Shown piece by piece: positions 51,138-61,317 of a stretch of DNA of 64,000 nt. Location of the stretch: the NCBI GenBank assembly GCA_030068145.1, contig JAPJBO010000794.1:1-64000 (forward strand), read 5' to 3'. Each line of letters begins with the position of its first letter. The stretch's first letter is position 1. Under the pieces are notes generated by a model that had not been told where the DNA came from, searched no databases, and worked only from the letters and a program-made list of their open reading frames with translations. This stretch comes from Diplonema papillatum (Eukaryota; Euglenozoa; Diplonemea; Diplonemida; Diplonemidae). A program made the position numbers and the translations under genes.

Positions 51138-51475
51138 CTTTGGAAAGATATGTCACAAATCTTTCAAAATCACCCTTCATCGGACAAAACTGCTGCCCAA
51201 GCTGCCAAGCAGATGCCACTGCAAAACTTGGGGCCTGGCCAGAAATGGGTGTTTTTCGAGTTCTTGCCTGTGCTCATTACAGAACCCAAGCTCTGGCACG
51301 TGCCAGGGACCCAAGCCACACCCAGCCAGTGCACATCCAACTAAAGTGGTCGGTGTTTGCTTCTTTGGAAAGATACGTCACAGATCTTTCAAATGCGCCC
51401 TTCATCTGACAAAACTGTTGCCCGTGTGACGAACAGATGCCACCGCGAAACCCGGGACCCAGCCAGCATGGGACA
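51138..51475. repeat. Tandem duplication, ~225-bp spacing
   Basis: TTCTTTGGAAAGATATGTCA and the following CAAATCTTTCAAAATC, CCCTTCATCGGACAAAACTG at 51138 reappear in diverged form at 51361. It lies 3' of the piggyBac-like fragment and may be part of that element's untranslated end. Confidence 0.75.
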
Positions 51476-51584
51476 GTAGCAAAAGACGGGGTGAGTGCTC
51501 GAAGGCGGACAGGGAAAAACGGGCGTGTGAAGAGATGATCATTTGATTTGGTGCAGCGACGAGGAGAAAGGGTCTCTGATTCCA

Positions 51585-52150
51585 CTACTTCTTTGCAACG
51601 TTGCTGATTCTGTGGCCAGCCGACAGTGTAAGATCCCTCCCTCTCTTGAAGTGCCGGCCGTTGGGGTCCTTCAAACGGTCAACGGTGCCTTGCATGGTTG
51701 GGTCATCGAAGAGATGTTGCGCCATGGTGTGGTACCTTCCGAAACCCTCCACAGGGCAAAGAGGGACATCGCACTGCTTGCATTTGTAAAGAGCACCTTT
51801 GCGCTGCACGTGGCATATGCACTGTCGCTGCTGATCCAGCTTGACGAGGTTGTGAAATAGCCCGTTCAACCTGTGCTTAACGCCGTGCTTCTGCTTTTCT
51901 ATCTTGCGAGCAAATTGGGGCGAAGGTGAGGGTGGCGGCATCGTTTTGTTGGAAGGGGTTCCCATCTCTGTAGAGCACCCTGTTGGGCAGTCCTTTTCGG
52001 CGGAAAGGAGCTCCATCGCCAGCTTGCGCTTGAAATCGGGAAGTGAAGGTGTTCTTCCTTTCTTGTCAGTCCTAAGCATTTTCCACACGATGTAGGCATT
52101 CACAGTGATATCTGCGGAGATGCAGCAGAGTAACATCGTTGCCTGTATTA
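51585..52150 (-). pseudogene. piggyBac-like transposase, C-terminal fragment
   Basis: On the minus strand it reads SADITVNAYIVWKMLR, then FKRKLAMELL, HRL and a cysteine-rich end CICHVQRKGALYKCKQCDVP LCPVEGFGRYHT. This is the order at the end of piggyBac transposases: the final strand-helix (NAYI.YK), a linker, and a zinc-binding Cys/His cluster that helps DNA binding. The DDD catalytic core is missing; homology is lost near 52150, exactly where the hAT-like ORF begins on the other strand. Inactive as it stands. Confidence 0.7.
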
Positions 52151-53886
52151 CTGACGGCTCTTCGTTGCGCGCGGTCACGAAGGACTTGAATGTCTTCGTG
52201 TTCCGCTACCTCCTCTACCACTCCGGCAAGGCAGTTCGTGTGGAGGAACGCTTTCTCAACTTGCAGGAAAACCTGCTTGTGTCTGCGAGTGGGTTCTCTC
52301 TGCGCCAGCAGCTGGAACGCGCTTTGCAAACCGTGGATTTGACGGCGCACGACCTCTGGGGACTTATTAGTGACAGCTGTCGTACTATTACCGGCTGGAA
52401 AAAGGGGCTAGCTGGGCAAATCTCGCTGCCCCAGCGAACTAAGCAAGCGCATTTCTCTGATGCCCCTCATGACTTACAGAATGCAATGAAACCGCTGCTA
52501 ACCCTGCCAGGGTTATCCGAGCTTACCGGGACGATCCGTCACTTTGACAGGGCATACTCCCAGTCACCCAAGCTGTACCGTGAACTTGAGGTCGAGTCCG
52601 CAAAGAAATTCAAAAAGCCCCCGAAAGCACGCAAACTAGTACTCAGGCCATCGATATCGTACCGCATTCGGTGGCTGGCGAAGATGAGGACGAGCGTCGC
52701 ACGGGCAAAGCGCATGTGGCCGCTTTGGAAGTCTCATGTTGAGACTGGCACTGCGTGGGCTTCAGCCAAGGCAGCTGAGACCGGCAAGACAGGCACACAG
52801 TTGAATCTCGCACAGACACAGACACTTCTTCGCAAGGCTATCAGATCCGAGGCCATTTCGCTTGCCCTTGTCTTTTACGACGAGCTGTTCTCGATTTTAC
52901 AAAAGCCAAGCCTGGTCGGTCAGAGTGACGGTGCTGTGCTCCTCCACTTCGACTTTGCAGTAGGGGAAGCGCACGAGGAGGTGCTGAAGCTAAAATTACG
53001 CCAAGTAGAGAAAGTTAACAGCGATGCCTGCGATTTGGTGCTTACTGGACTGCAGAATGTCCGAAAGTACGACTGCATTTCAAAAGCACTGCTGGTCATG
53101 ATGAACACGTACAAGCTGGCTTCCCTCTCTGAAGAGGAGCTGGCGGATTACGGAAACAAGGAGCTGGACCTTGTGCTTGAGTCGATGGCACTCCAGAAAC
53201 GGCTTCCTGAAGAGAGTGGCGAGAAAACGACCGGTCAGTGGCTGGTCGCAAAGAAGCTGGCTAAAGAAAGTGCTTGTTGGGCTGGGTGGATAAAGGTGGT
53301 CAATTCGGTGGAAGGTAAGGTGAAGCTAGCAATAGAGTACGGGCTCATCTTCTCCTCGTGTTCGTCAAACAAAGCGGAGCGCTTGTTTGCAGTGTTGCGT
53401 GCTGCGACACAAAATAGGACTGACATAATGCCCGCTACATTGTCAAATGAAATCTTGATCCGCGATGGGGGTCCAGCATCGTCCGACGCCCAAGACTTTA
53501 TCCGCAGAGGTACAGTGGCGTGGTTGCAACAAACAACCAGACGACTCGCCCGAAAGAAGAACGCCCCAACCGCAAAGGAGTCGCTGTTTACGAAAATTGA
53601 GCAGAAACTGCTTCAGGCTTCTGGAGAATCAAAACATTTCCCCAAGGATACAACAGCTGAAGCGAAAGACACAGGCACGGATGCGGATTCGAACCCCAAA
53701 GAAGAAGAAGACGAAGAAGACGAAGAGTATGAAGAGGACGAAGAGGACGAAGAAGAAGAAGAAGACGAAGAGGGCGATGATGAAGAAGAGGGCGATGTCG
53801 ACGATGAAGACGAAGACAAGGAGGAAGCAGAAGAGGATCCAGAAGAAAAAGCCCCTGCTAAGCGCAAGCGCACGAGGATGTCATGA
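52105..53886 (+). CDS. hAT-family transposase-like protein, N-terminally truncated
   Basis: About 588 residues from the first ATG at 52120 (the open frame starts with a GTG at 52105). Signs of a hAT (ZNF862/DUF4371-like) RNase H-fold transposase: ITDGSSLRAVTKDLNVFVFR with the first catalytic Asp in place of DESTD, VEERFLNLQE, SDSCRTITGWKKG for the second-Asp region, HDLQNAMK then TGTIRHFDRAYSQSP, RPSISYRIRWLAKM for the KP...RWL block, and near the end SSNKAERLFAVLRAATQNRT, the dimerisation region. No BED zinc finger: the N-terminus is cut at the junction with the piggyBac fragment. The C-terminus is an unusual run of ~65 mostly Asp/Glu residues followed by AKRKRTRMS. The frame is intact, so it may be a domesticated or recently truncated copy. 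Confidence 0.7.
   Translation: MISAEMQQSNIVACITDGSSLRAVTKDLNVFVFRYLLYHSGKAVRVEERFLNLQENLLVSASGFSLRQQLERALQTVDLTAHDLWGLISDSCRTITGWKKGLAGQISLPQRTKQAHFSDAPHDLQNAMKPLLTLPGLSELTGTIRHFDRAYSQSPKLYRELEVESAKKFKKPPKARKLVLRPSISYRIRWLAKMRTSVARAKRMWPLWKSHVETGTAWASAKAAETGKTGTQLNLAQTQTLLRKAIRSEAISLALVFYDELFSILQKPSLVGQSDGAVLLHFDFAVGEAHEEVLKLKLRQVEKVNSDACDLVLTGLQNVRKYDCISKALLVMMNTYKLASLSEEELADYGNKELDLVLESMALQKRLPEESGEKTTGQWLVAKKLAKESACWAGWIKVVNSVEGKVKLAIEYGLIFSSCSSNKAERLFAVLRAATQNRTDIMPATLSNEILIRDGGPASSDAQDFIRRGTVAWLQQTTRRLARKKNAPTAKESLFTKIEQKLLQASGESKHFPKDTTAEAKDTGTDADSNPKEEEDEEDEEYEEDEEDEEEEEDEEGDDEEEGDVDDEDEDKEEAEEDPEEKAPAKRKRTRMS
53700..53840 (+). repeat. GAAGAAGAC/GAGGAC repeat coding the acidic tail
   Basis: Purine-rich GAAGAAGAHGAA repeats that extend the hAT-like protein with Asp/Glu. 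Repeat expansion in frame with the ORF end. Confidence 0.85.
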
Positions 53887-54254
53887 CTGGGCCCTGTGTT
53901 TTGCCAGTTTTTCGAGGTGATCGTGTAGTTTTCATTTCATTTCTTTGTGGCTTTCAAAACGAAGTTTTAGCCAAATCAACGAGACCCCTTTCGCAATGAT
54001 TTACTACGAGATTCCATTCCATTCACTGCTGCACATGAGAACGGCGATACCAAATCCATCGAGTAGGCTGTTCTGACCGATATTTCCAGATTCGGGTCCA
54101 GACGAGACATTGAAGTCATTTTGACACCTCGAACGTTGGAAAACAGTGATGCATCCAACCACAGATGCCTACAGGCTTGGTGAACGCTAACTAGGGGCCC
54201 GGGGCCCGGGGATCGACCCCCTGGCCCCCCCGGATTTAGGTGAACCCCTGCCCC

Positions 54255-55010
54255 CCCCGTAAGGGGTTAACATCACTTCTGTCCTCCGTCCAGCTGCAAA
54301 ACGTGAACAGAGTGTGAATCCCGGCATCAGCAGTACACAGTATGCAGTACGTAGTACTAGGTGTGTACCACCACAATACCACCTCCTAAGTGGTACACTA
54401 GGACAGACATGCAGAGGAGGCACACGGTGCCCTCAGCATCCTCCTAGATGCACTACAGGTGTATGGTACACTGTGGTATGGTGTACACAGTGCACTGCTA
54501 CGCGTATACGCAGTAGCACATGCACTGATGCACAGGTACGCTGATGCCGGTATCTAGGGATACAGCATACACCGTACCAGTACATGTACACCCACATACG
54601 TAGTGCATGCGTGTAGCAGCACAGTGCGTATACCTAATACCTAAGCCCGCAGGAGGAGCTAGGTATTGGTACACAGCGCGTGTGCACACTGCACAGTGCA
54701 TGTAGTATGTAGCACCTCAGTATTGGGTCCAATACGGCATATGAGGATGGATATGCAGAGGAGGCACACGGTGCCCACAGCATCACCTCATGGTGCCATA
54801 TTGCTTGCACCCATGCGTAGTAGGTGCACTGCACCACATAGCATACGTTGCTCTGCAGTAGCAGATGCACGAGCTCGTGATGAGGTTGCTGATGCCGGTA
54901 TCTGGTGATACCAGCACTAGCATACCTCTGTGCATACGTAGCGGTACAGTGTACACGTGCATGCATGCAGACGTATACACGTACTACCTAAGTATATGCC
55001 GGCGCACCCA
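54255..55010. repeat. GTAC/TGCA-rich region with ~343-bp duplication
   Basis: GCAGAGGAGGCACACGGTGC at 54413 recurs at 54756; GATGCCGGTATCTRGKGATA at 54542 recurs at 54890. The whole stretch is full of GTACAC, TACGCAGTA and TGCATGTA strings that are locally self-complementary. 54257-54310 matches, inverted, a block at 63145-63180. Confidence 0.7.
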
Positions 55011-55805
55011 GGTGACGTAAAGAGCATACACCCTGTCGCCACTTCCCGGGGAAGGCTGAGGCCCCCGTCAGCAAAGCTTAGGTCGTTGATGGCTCGTGCA
55101 AGATATCCTATCTGCAACCCTTTTTTGGCAAATGTTTCTCCAGGCAGCTTGGATCGCGTGTAGGCCTCGAAATACAAAGCGAGTTCCACGCCGGTCGTAG
55201 GGAGAGGGAAGGTGTTGACCCATCGTAGATTACATAGCCAGTAGATTAGCGTCGCCGCGAAGCGCGTCTCGATCTGCTTCGTGAGGAGCTCACGGTTGTC
55301 CTTGCCATCTCAACGTCCTATCTCCCTGACGCGGCGGAGGCAAGCTCCCAGGGGAGCGTCGTCGCGATATTGTACTGCGCTTGTGCCATCTCGATGGAGA
55401 TGGTCCCGATCAGCTTCTGGACCCTCTCCACGAGTACCGGCGGGGTTCCGATGGGGGGGAATCCCCCGTGTGCTCAGGCATAGGGGCATATCCTGTACCG
55501 CCACTCTCCCGCGACGTCGAGTCGGCAGCGTAGAATGACCCACCTGCCTCCTGGGCCCGGGCATTCCCAGAAATAGTGAAGCAGGGTCCCCGGCGTGTCG
55601 CAGAACTCGCATATACCGTTTCCATGGCCCGAAGTCACCGAAGAAAAAGTGTGACAGAAGCACAAATCAGCACCTGGGACTATATGAGAAGCTGGTAGCA
55701 ATGAAGCAACGCATTGTATTTTATCAGGATTGAAAGTGCTTGGGCCAATGTTCGACGTGAGGGCCTGCTCGGGCTGTATCCGACACTCAGGCAAGTCATA
55801 CAAGC
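54930..55805 (-). pseudogene. LINE 3' end: C-terminal zinc-finger region of a non-LTR retrotransposon
   Basis: On the minus strand, ICEFCDTPGTLLHYFWECP shows the CCHC pattern (Cys-x2-Cys-x8-His-x4-Cys by my count) found after the reverse transcriptase in many LINE ORF2 proteins, preceded by VPGADLCFCHTFSSVTSGHG. Downstream, in shifted frames, come VQKLIGTISIEMAQAQYN and ELALYFEAYTRSKLPGETFA. At least two frameshifts. The final ~100 bp (GGGAAGTGGCGACAGGGTGT) recurs at 63050 and, inverted, 63780. Confidence 0.6.
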
Positions 55806-55929
55806 TGACGAAGGGACGAAGTAGGTCGGGAGGTAGACTACACGGTGAGGTCCAGCCTCAGAGGCTAGCGGCTCCACGTGTTTGCCGCTGCCACGGTCTG
55901 TTACGGCGCCTGAATCTTAATGCTTGAAT

Positions 55930-56410
55930 GTTCTGGGTGGAAGGTCTGCTCTCACACAATGCACATGACCGGAGCTTCCAGGTCGTCATCGTCGGCGTCG
56001 TTGTCGTCGTCGTCGGGCTCGGGTTTGCGGCAAAAGTGTCACCACCATGCATCCGCGGAAACAGTCAGTTGACTGAATGTCTGCGGATCCATGGTGGCGC
56101 AGCGTATCTTTTCCATGGCATTCGTCATCGAGAAGATGCTGTCGACCCCCGTCAAGCTTAGCGGTGCGGCCAGCAGCCGTGACCTGGGTCGACAGCGCGG
56201 CAAACTTCGCTGCCGCCTTTCCCCCCTGAAACGTGTTTCTCCTCAAAAATAGGTATTTTCATTGGCGGCTGGGTATTTGCCCGGATTTTTTTGGTTAACC
56301 CCAGCACCTGCGTGGCACAACAATATGACCGTGCATGGTACTGAGGGCGAGTGAAGGGGCGAGTGAGGGCGATTGACAGGGCGAGTGAAGACTCGCCCAC
56401 CGTAAGGTTG
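55930..56410. repeat. Dispersed block, second copy of 29440-29750, with internal hairpin
   Basis: CTCACACAATGCACATG, GGGTATTTGCCCGGATTTTT, GTGCATGGTACTGAGGGCGA and a GGCGAGTGA run, in the same order as at 29440. In the middle is a hairpin: CACCATGCATCCGCGGAAAC AGTCA facing TGACTGAATGTCTGCGGATC CATGGTGG (about 56040-56097). Confidence 0.7.
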
Positions 56411-57510
56411 CGGTTTGAGTCTGCCTATCTTCGTTTTGTTAGGTTATTTCTCCACTGAGCCACTCTTTGCGCCGCTAATCAAACTCCCTTTTTTTTCACC
56501 CGCGGTTTTACGGGGCCGCTTGCTGAGCCTTCGCATTCGAATACTGGGTGTAAAACAGAATGAAAAACGCCAAAGACATGACGCAACAGGATGATCATGG
56601 TCGAAACAAAAAGAAACGTCTGAAGGGCAACACGGACAAGAGCCCATTCACATGTGTCAACACTCAGTGTAGTTGCTTCATTGTAGGAAATAGGTTATTT
56701 TAAGGTACGTGGAACCTTCAGGCGTTTGTGCGCCCTTTCTTCTTTCGTACCCAGATGCTCAGTGCACGAGCCTCGAGGCGGCGATTTTAACCCGGAACCC
56801 TCCGCTTTGGAAGTAGAACCCCTGACAAATATCGAAAGGTTTTCTGAATCGACTTCCACACAGGCGGAGTCTTGTAGGCCTGACCGTTTTCATACAATAA
56901 CCATGTGTGCAGCAGCCTTTAGAGTGCAAGTTTGCTTAGGGATCCGAGGTTTCATAGTCTCCTATAGTTTTGTCCAAAACTAGGAACCAACCTATTGGAC
57001 ACCTATAAAACTCACTTCAGCAGGAATTTCTTCGGGCAACAGCAACTCAAGCATCCCCCCTCTCTGGCATGGGCGCTCTTCTCTGCTACTTTCCTTCACC
57101 ACACCACCCGTGACCTGCCGCCCGCCGTTCTTCATTTCCTCCAGCCTCCTGTTTTCCAAGAACTCTGTTGCCAAAGTACTCGCTTTGGGCTTCTGCGGTG
57201 GTTGCGGTGGACAACGATTTGATGATCGCCGACTGCCCGCAAGAAGAAACGCGTAGTTTTGTTGACAAACCCCATCAAAAACCAGGCCAGTTGCCCTATC
57301 CCCAATACTGCCGCTTATCCCCAGCCTCTGAGGCTGGACTCACCTTCGTCGTTTCGACAACTGCCTTTCGGTTGCTCTTCGAAGTTCGAACACTCCAATT
57401 GTGTAGGAGGGACGCGGGAAGCATGAAAGTCTTTCGAGTGTGCTGCTGTCGAAGCGCATTAGAAACTGTTTTGTGCATGTAGCACTATCAAGTAAGGGGT
57501 TCTTCCCTTG
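56411..57510. other. No gene recognised
   Basis: Small frames on both strands without recognisable domains. CCAGCCTCTGAGGCTGG at about 57320 is a short palindrome; its neighbour CTGGACTCACC complements strings at 14480 and 55845. Confidence 0.4.
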
Positions 57511-57550
57511 CTGCCAGGCTAGTATACGCTAGCGTATACTAGCCTGGCAG
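57511..57550. other. Perfect 40-bp palindrome
   Basis: CTGCCAGGCTAGTATACG-CTAG-CGTATACTAGCCTGGCAG is fully self-complementary with no loop. It lies 72 bases beyond the stop codon of the rhamnosidase exon, so in the transcript it could form a stem in the 3' UTR; it could also be a cruciform site or a decayed insertion point. Confidence 0.9.
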
Positions 57551-57621
57551 CTCCGTTACAGTAGGCATGGCAGTCATCATTCGTTCTTCATGAAACTGGC
57601 AGATACACATGTGCCTTGAGG

Positions 57622-58589
57622 CTACGACTTCGGTACCTCACAGGAGACAGAGTGAACACCGGAGCCAATTGACACAATCACCCGGCCACCTAAGCGAAGA
57701 GGCGAGGGAACAGGTACCCCGTCAACTGAAACAATAGAATTGGAGGTGAGTTCAGGGAGCTCAACAGAGGCGACCATGTTGCCTGGAATAGTGGCCTTAA
57801 CAAGGTAAGGAGTGCCTGGGGAGTATGACACAAATACAGTTATGTACCCACGAATGGTAGGAATTTTGCCATCGGCAAATGTGAGAGATCCGAGATGCGG
57901 TTTGATGACAGCGGTAGCGTAACCAGGGGATGTTGGCTGTACCCCGAGTACCTGCCGCACAATGATGTTGCCTGCAGCTGCACCCCATGCGTGATTCCAA
58001 TCGAGGTTGGGCTTCAGAGACTCATCCCAGGCCTCCATGGTTAAGGTCGACCCGACACGCATCATGTTGTACCAACTCGAAAGGTTTGTTGCATTCAGAA
58101 GACTCATGGCGTAGTCATCTTCGTCGTAGTCATACAGGCCATCCAGAAGGTACTGTGCACCATAGACACTGCAAACCATGCCACGTGTTTTCACAAAAGA
58201 CAACGCGGCTTGAACATTTGCGTCGTCGACGACCCTATGAGCGAGTGGGAAGGCGTTCGCGTGCAAGGCAGAGTGTGTTGTTCCTTCACCGTCAATGAAG
58301 CGCTGCGTGGTATTCGAGAAGAACGCCGAGTTGAAGGAATGCTTCACCTTCTTTGCCATATCTGCGTACCGTTGTTCGTTAGCGGTATCGCTCAGTGCAT
58401 GTGCCATCCGGGACATGTCGTTCAGTGCACGGTAGTAAAATGCGTTGACCACTGTGTTGTATGTTTCGAGCACGTATCCGTCACGTTCTGACACCGGCCA
58501 GTCGACGATGTTGTCCGACGATGGTTGTGGGGCGATCAGACCATCTTCCCGCGCGTATTGTTCCAGTGTCTTCTGTGCCTCCATCAACC
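57622..58589 (-). CDS. Alpha-L-rhamnosidase (GH78)-like, C-terminal exon
   Basis: The frame encodes ~321 residues of a GH78 enzyme, which removes terminal L-rhamnose from glycans. Recognised blocks in order: DWPVSERDGYVLETYNTVVN with AFYYRAL, THSALHANAFPLAHRVVDD, RGMVCSVYGAQYLLDGLYDY, SSWYNMMRVGSTLTMEAWDE, LKPNLDWNHAWGAAAGNIIV, then the C-terminal beta-sandwich (VLGVQPTSPGYATAVIKPHL, PTIRGYITVFV). The Glu of TMEAWD should be the general base; the general acid and the N-terminal domains lie upstream and are absent. CAACAG at 58590-58595 is a plausible acceptor, so this is probably the last exon; the frame begins TTG, not ATG. I found no 5' exon in 58600-64000, which is full of elements, so either the intron is long or the gene is truncated. 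Confidence 0.8.
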
Positions 58590-58683
58590 CTGTTGAGATG
58601 CATGGGATGAAAGAGCATTGCTCTTGATGTTAAAACTTAATGGCTAGTGCGGCCAGCCTACTTATCAAAAGCTGCTTCCATGA

Positions 58684-59725
58684 TGGTGTGGTCGGTGGGC
58701 CAGTTCCCCGTAGTTCCCCCGTCGTTCAAACCTGGGGGGGTGTCTTTTTTTCCGTGCGTCACTCGTTTTGGCCGAATTTTTGGGTTCCTTTTTGGATCAA
58801 ATTTTCCAAAAACTTGGGTCGAACTTTTGGGTAAATCTTCGGGTTACTTTTGAGTCAAACACTTAGTCAAACACTTTGAGCAATATTTGGGTCAATTTTT
58901 GGCTCGAATTTTGTGCATATTTGGGTCAACAAATTGCAATGCAGTCTGACATCAACGGCCTATGTGGGCAATGCACCGGCAAGTCGTGAGCTTTCGAATC
59001 CCAATAGACCACTCGATTGTGGCTCCAATGTTCTGCGAACACATGAAGCTGCATTCCTTTGCTTGTTTGGCGAGACCGCTACGGATCTGGTAGATCTGTT
59101 CCTGGCGGGGCTGAAGATTCTGGTGGTTGCAGGGGTTCAGGATGCGAAGTCGGAGGATCAGGCATTTCCTGGGCTTGTGACTGTGGCGCTGGTACGAGGG
59201 CCTTCAAAGTTAATGCAAGCAATTCGGTATCGTGCTCCAGACCGTTGACGATATTGGACACGTCCGTTGTTGCAGCATATGAAAGGATACCGACAAGGTC
59301 GGCCTTTTCAAGCACTGGAGCGGCCAATATGATTATCTTCTGAAGTACCTCTGATGCCGACATGATACTTCTCGTGATGTATGCCCCTAATTTTGAAACC
59401 TATCTTCTGGTGTTTGTTGGCGTAATGTTTTTTTTGCGATTTTTGAACTCTAATATTGAAACCTTGTGGCACGACCGTTTTTCGCCGCAAAAGTCTGGTC
59501 TGCTTCTGAGCTTGCACCTTCCGACTGACGTTGCTCACTCCACTGCAAGCCAAAACCGTGACAAATAATTGACCACAAAAACTACCCAAAACTTGACTCA
59601 AAATCACCCAATATTTCGACCCAAAAATTCTGAACCAAAATTTTGACCAAGATGGCACCCCCGGATCAAATTTGCACCCTCGGAAAGAGATATCCAGAAT
59701 TGGACCCAAAAAGTACCCCTGGCCA
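58684..59725. mobile_element. TTTTGGGTCAA-rich element with roughly inverted halves
   Basis: The left part (58740-58930) is rich in TTTTTGGGTC and GGGTCAATTTTTGGCTC; the right part (59565-59720) is rich in GACCCAAAAA and AACCAAAATTTTGACC. The halves are imperfect inversions of each other around a ~600-bp middle. The left edge GTGGTCGGTGGGCCAGTTCC matches 17397. It lies immediately upstream of the rhamnosidase exon and may have disrupted that gene. Confidence 0.5.
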
Positions 59726-60011
59726 CATAAGCAACTTTTGAAACAGTGAGGCGCTGGCTGCGCCTGCAGTGGGGATCCGAGTGTGGGGTCGGCTTGTGAA
59801 CACTCGAGCCACAAGGGCAGGATCTTCATGCCTGGGGCCCCAGAAAGTGGGAGGGAACACTTGCTGAAGGCTAGTATCTCCCTGTATCTCCCTGTGCACG
59901 CCCAAGGAGAACCAGAAGGATGTCTTGTTCCCTTATTTGTCGTGTCCGCCTGCTGTCAAGGGTCGTGTACTGTGTACAGACCCGGTCCATCGATTGGCAA
60001 CCGTCGCGTTT

Positions 60012-60074
60012 GCACGTTTGTCAAACGTTTGCGTTTGATAAATCGTGTCAAACGTACGTTTGCAAACGTTTGAT
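60012..60074. repeat. CAAACGTTTG palindromic cluster
   Basis: Several copies of the self-complementary CAAACGTTTG and TCAAACGTACGTTTGCAAAC within 60 bp, next to the left end of the following inverted-repeat element. Confidence 0.8.
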
Positions 60075-60086
60075 AACATCACTGGG

Positions 60087-61317
60087 CCTAGGGCTATGTA
60101 GGATGGAAACGTTGGAAACGTTTCCGTTTCCGTTTCCGTTTCCGTTTCCTTCTTTTTGGCGGTGGATGGAAACGCCGTTTCTTTTCAAAAGAAACGGCTG
60201 ATATGCCACTAGTATACTGGCTAGGTCCGACCGGAAATGTGTTCCGAACGGCGGACCCCGCAATCCAGTGGGAAACCATGGACAAGGAGGCTCCAAAAAG
60301 AGGGAGGAAAGAAGCACAAGAGTTGCGACCGCGCAACCACACGCATCCGGTTGTGATGACTTTGAGGTCTGCAGCTCTTTATACCAATGGCTGTTGTGGC
60401 GGCGATGCTCTGTTGATGCGAGGCCGTTGGCCCCGCGGCAGCGTTTTCCAAAAAGACACAAGGTTTTGACTCTGCATGCTATACAGATACGATCGTTCAG
60501 GACAGCGGGAGCACCGCCGCACCACAGGCTACAAGACCGGGGTTTTTCGGCGGCGTAAGACAAAGAGGGAGTGCAATCAGCATCAGGAGGTGAGAAGGGC
60601 ACACGTATGCCGGGGCAATGTTGAACCCGCCAGAAAAGCGATGGCCACGCAGTAACGTGTGTGTTAAACATCGCTTGCCACAGTGCACCTTGCATACGAC
60701 GACGGGTGGCAACCGTCACCGGAAGCACCATCGGCGGTGTTGTCGGAGCATAGACAGCGACGACAGGAAGAACCCCACCGACAATGCAGAAGAGGACTGC
60801 AGATTCAAAAAGCCCCACTCGGCACGGCCGCCGATACAAGTAAACATGAGAACGTGGGTTGGAAGCAGCAGAGGACGAAGTGGTAGGCACAGAAGAGTGG
60901 GATCTGGTGTCATCACTAGCTTGTGGTTGTAAACCTATTTGCTCGTGTCAGATCGCCGACGAAAGAAAGCAGTGAGCATCAGCGACTGCTCTGCACAAAC
61001 GAGACCGCGACGACACACAAAAAGGGGCCGAGCCAAGTCGAAGAACAGCCCAGGAAGGGCCCTGAAGAGTCAGAGAGCCCGGAGGAAGAGAAGTGCCCGC
61101 TGGTAGATCAAAAGAAGAAGGTGATCCCGCCCTCTGAACCAAAATTTGGCTGGAAACGGATACCCGACGAACAGAAGGACCCGCGAAGTGGTATCCTATA
61201 GGACCCTTCAGCATGAGGAGCCTTCCGGCGTTTCTTTTAAAAGAAACGTTTCCGTTTCCGTTTCCATATTTCGAAAAAACTAAAAGAAACGGCGTTTCCA
61301 TCCAACTTAGCCCTAGG
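60087..61317. mobile_element. Inverted-repeat element, ~1.2 kb, with GGAAAC repeats
   Basis: The left end CCTAGGGCTATGTAGGATGG AAACG and the right end, reverse complement CCTAGGGCTAAGTTGGATGG AAACG, differ at two or three positions. Both are followed inward by GTTTCCGTTTCC runs and GCCGTTTCTTTTRAAAGAAAC hairpins. The interior has no recognised transposase. Its right end touches the foldback element. Confidence 0.7.

Noticed and set aside
52072..52350. Minus-strand 92-codon ORF
   Set aside because: Antisense to the conserved N-terminal part of the hAT-like domain.
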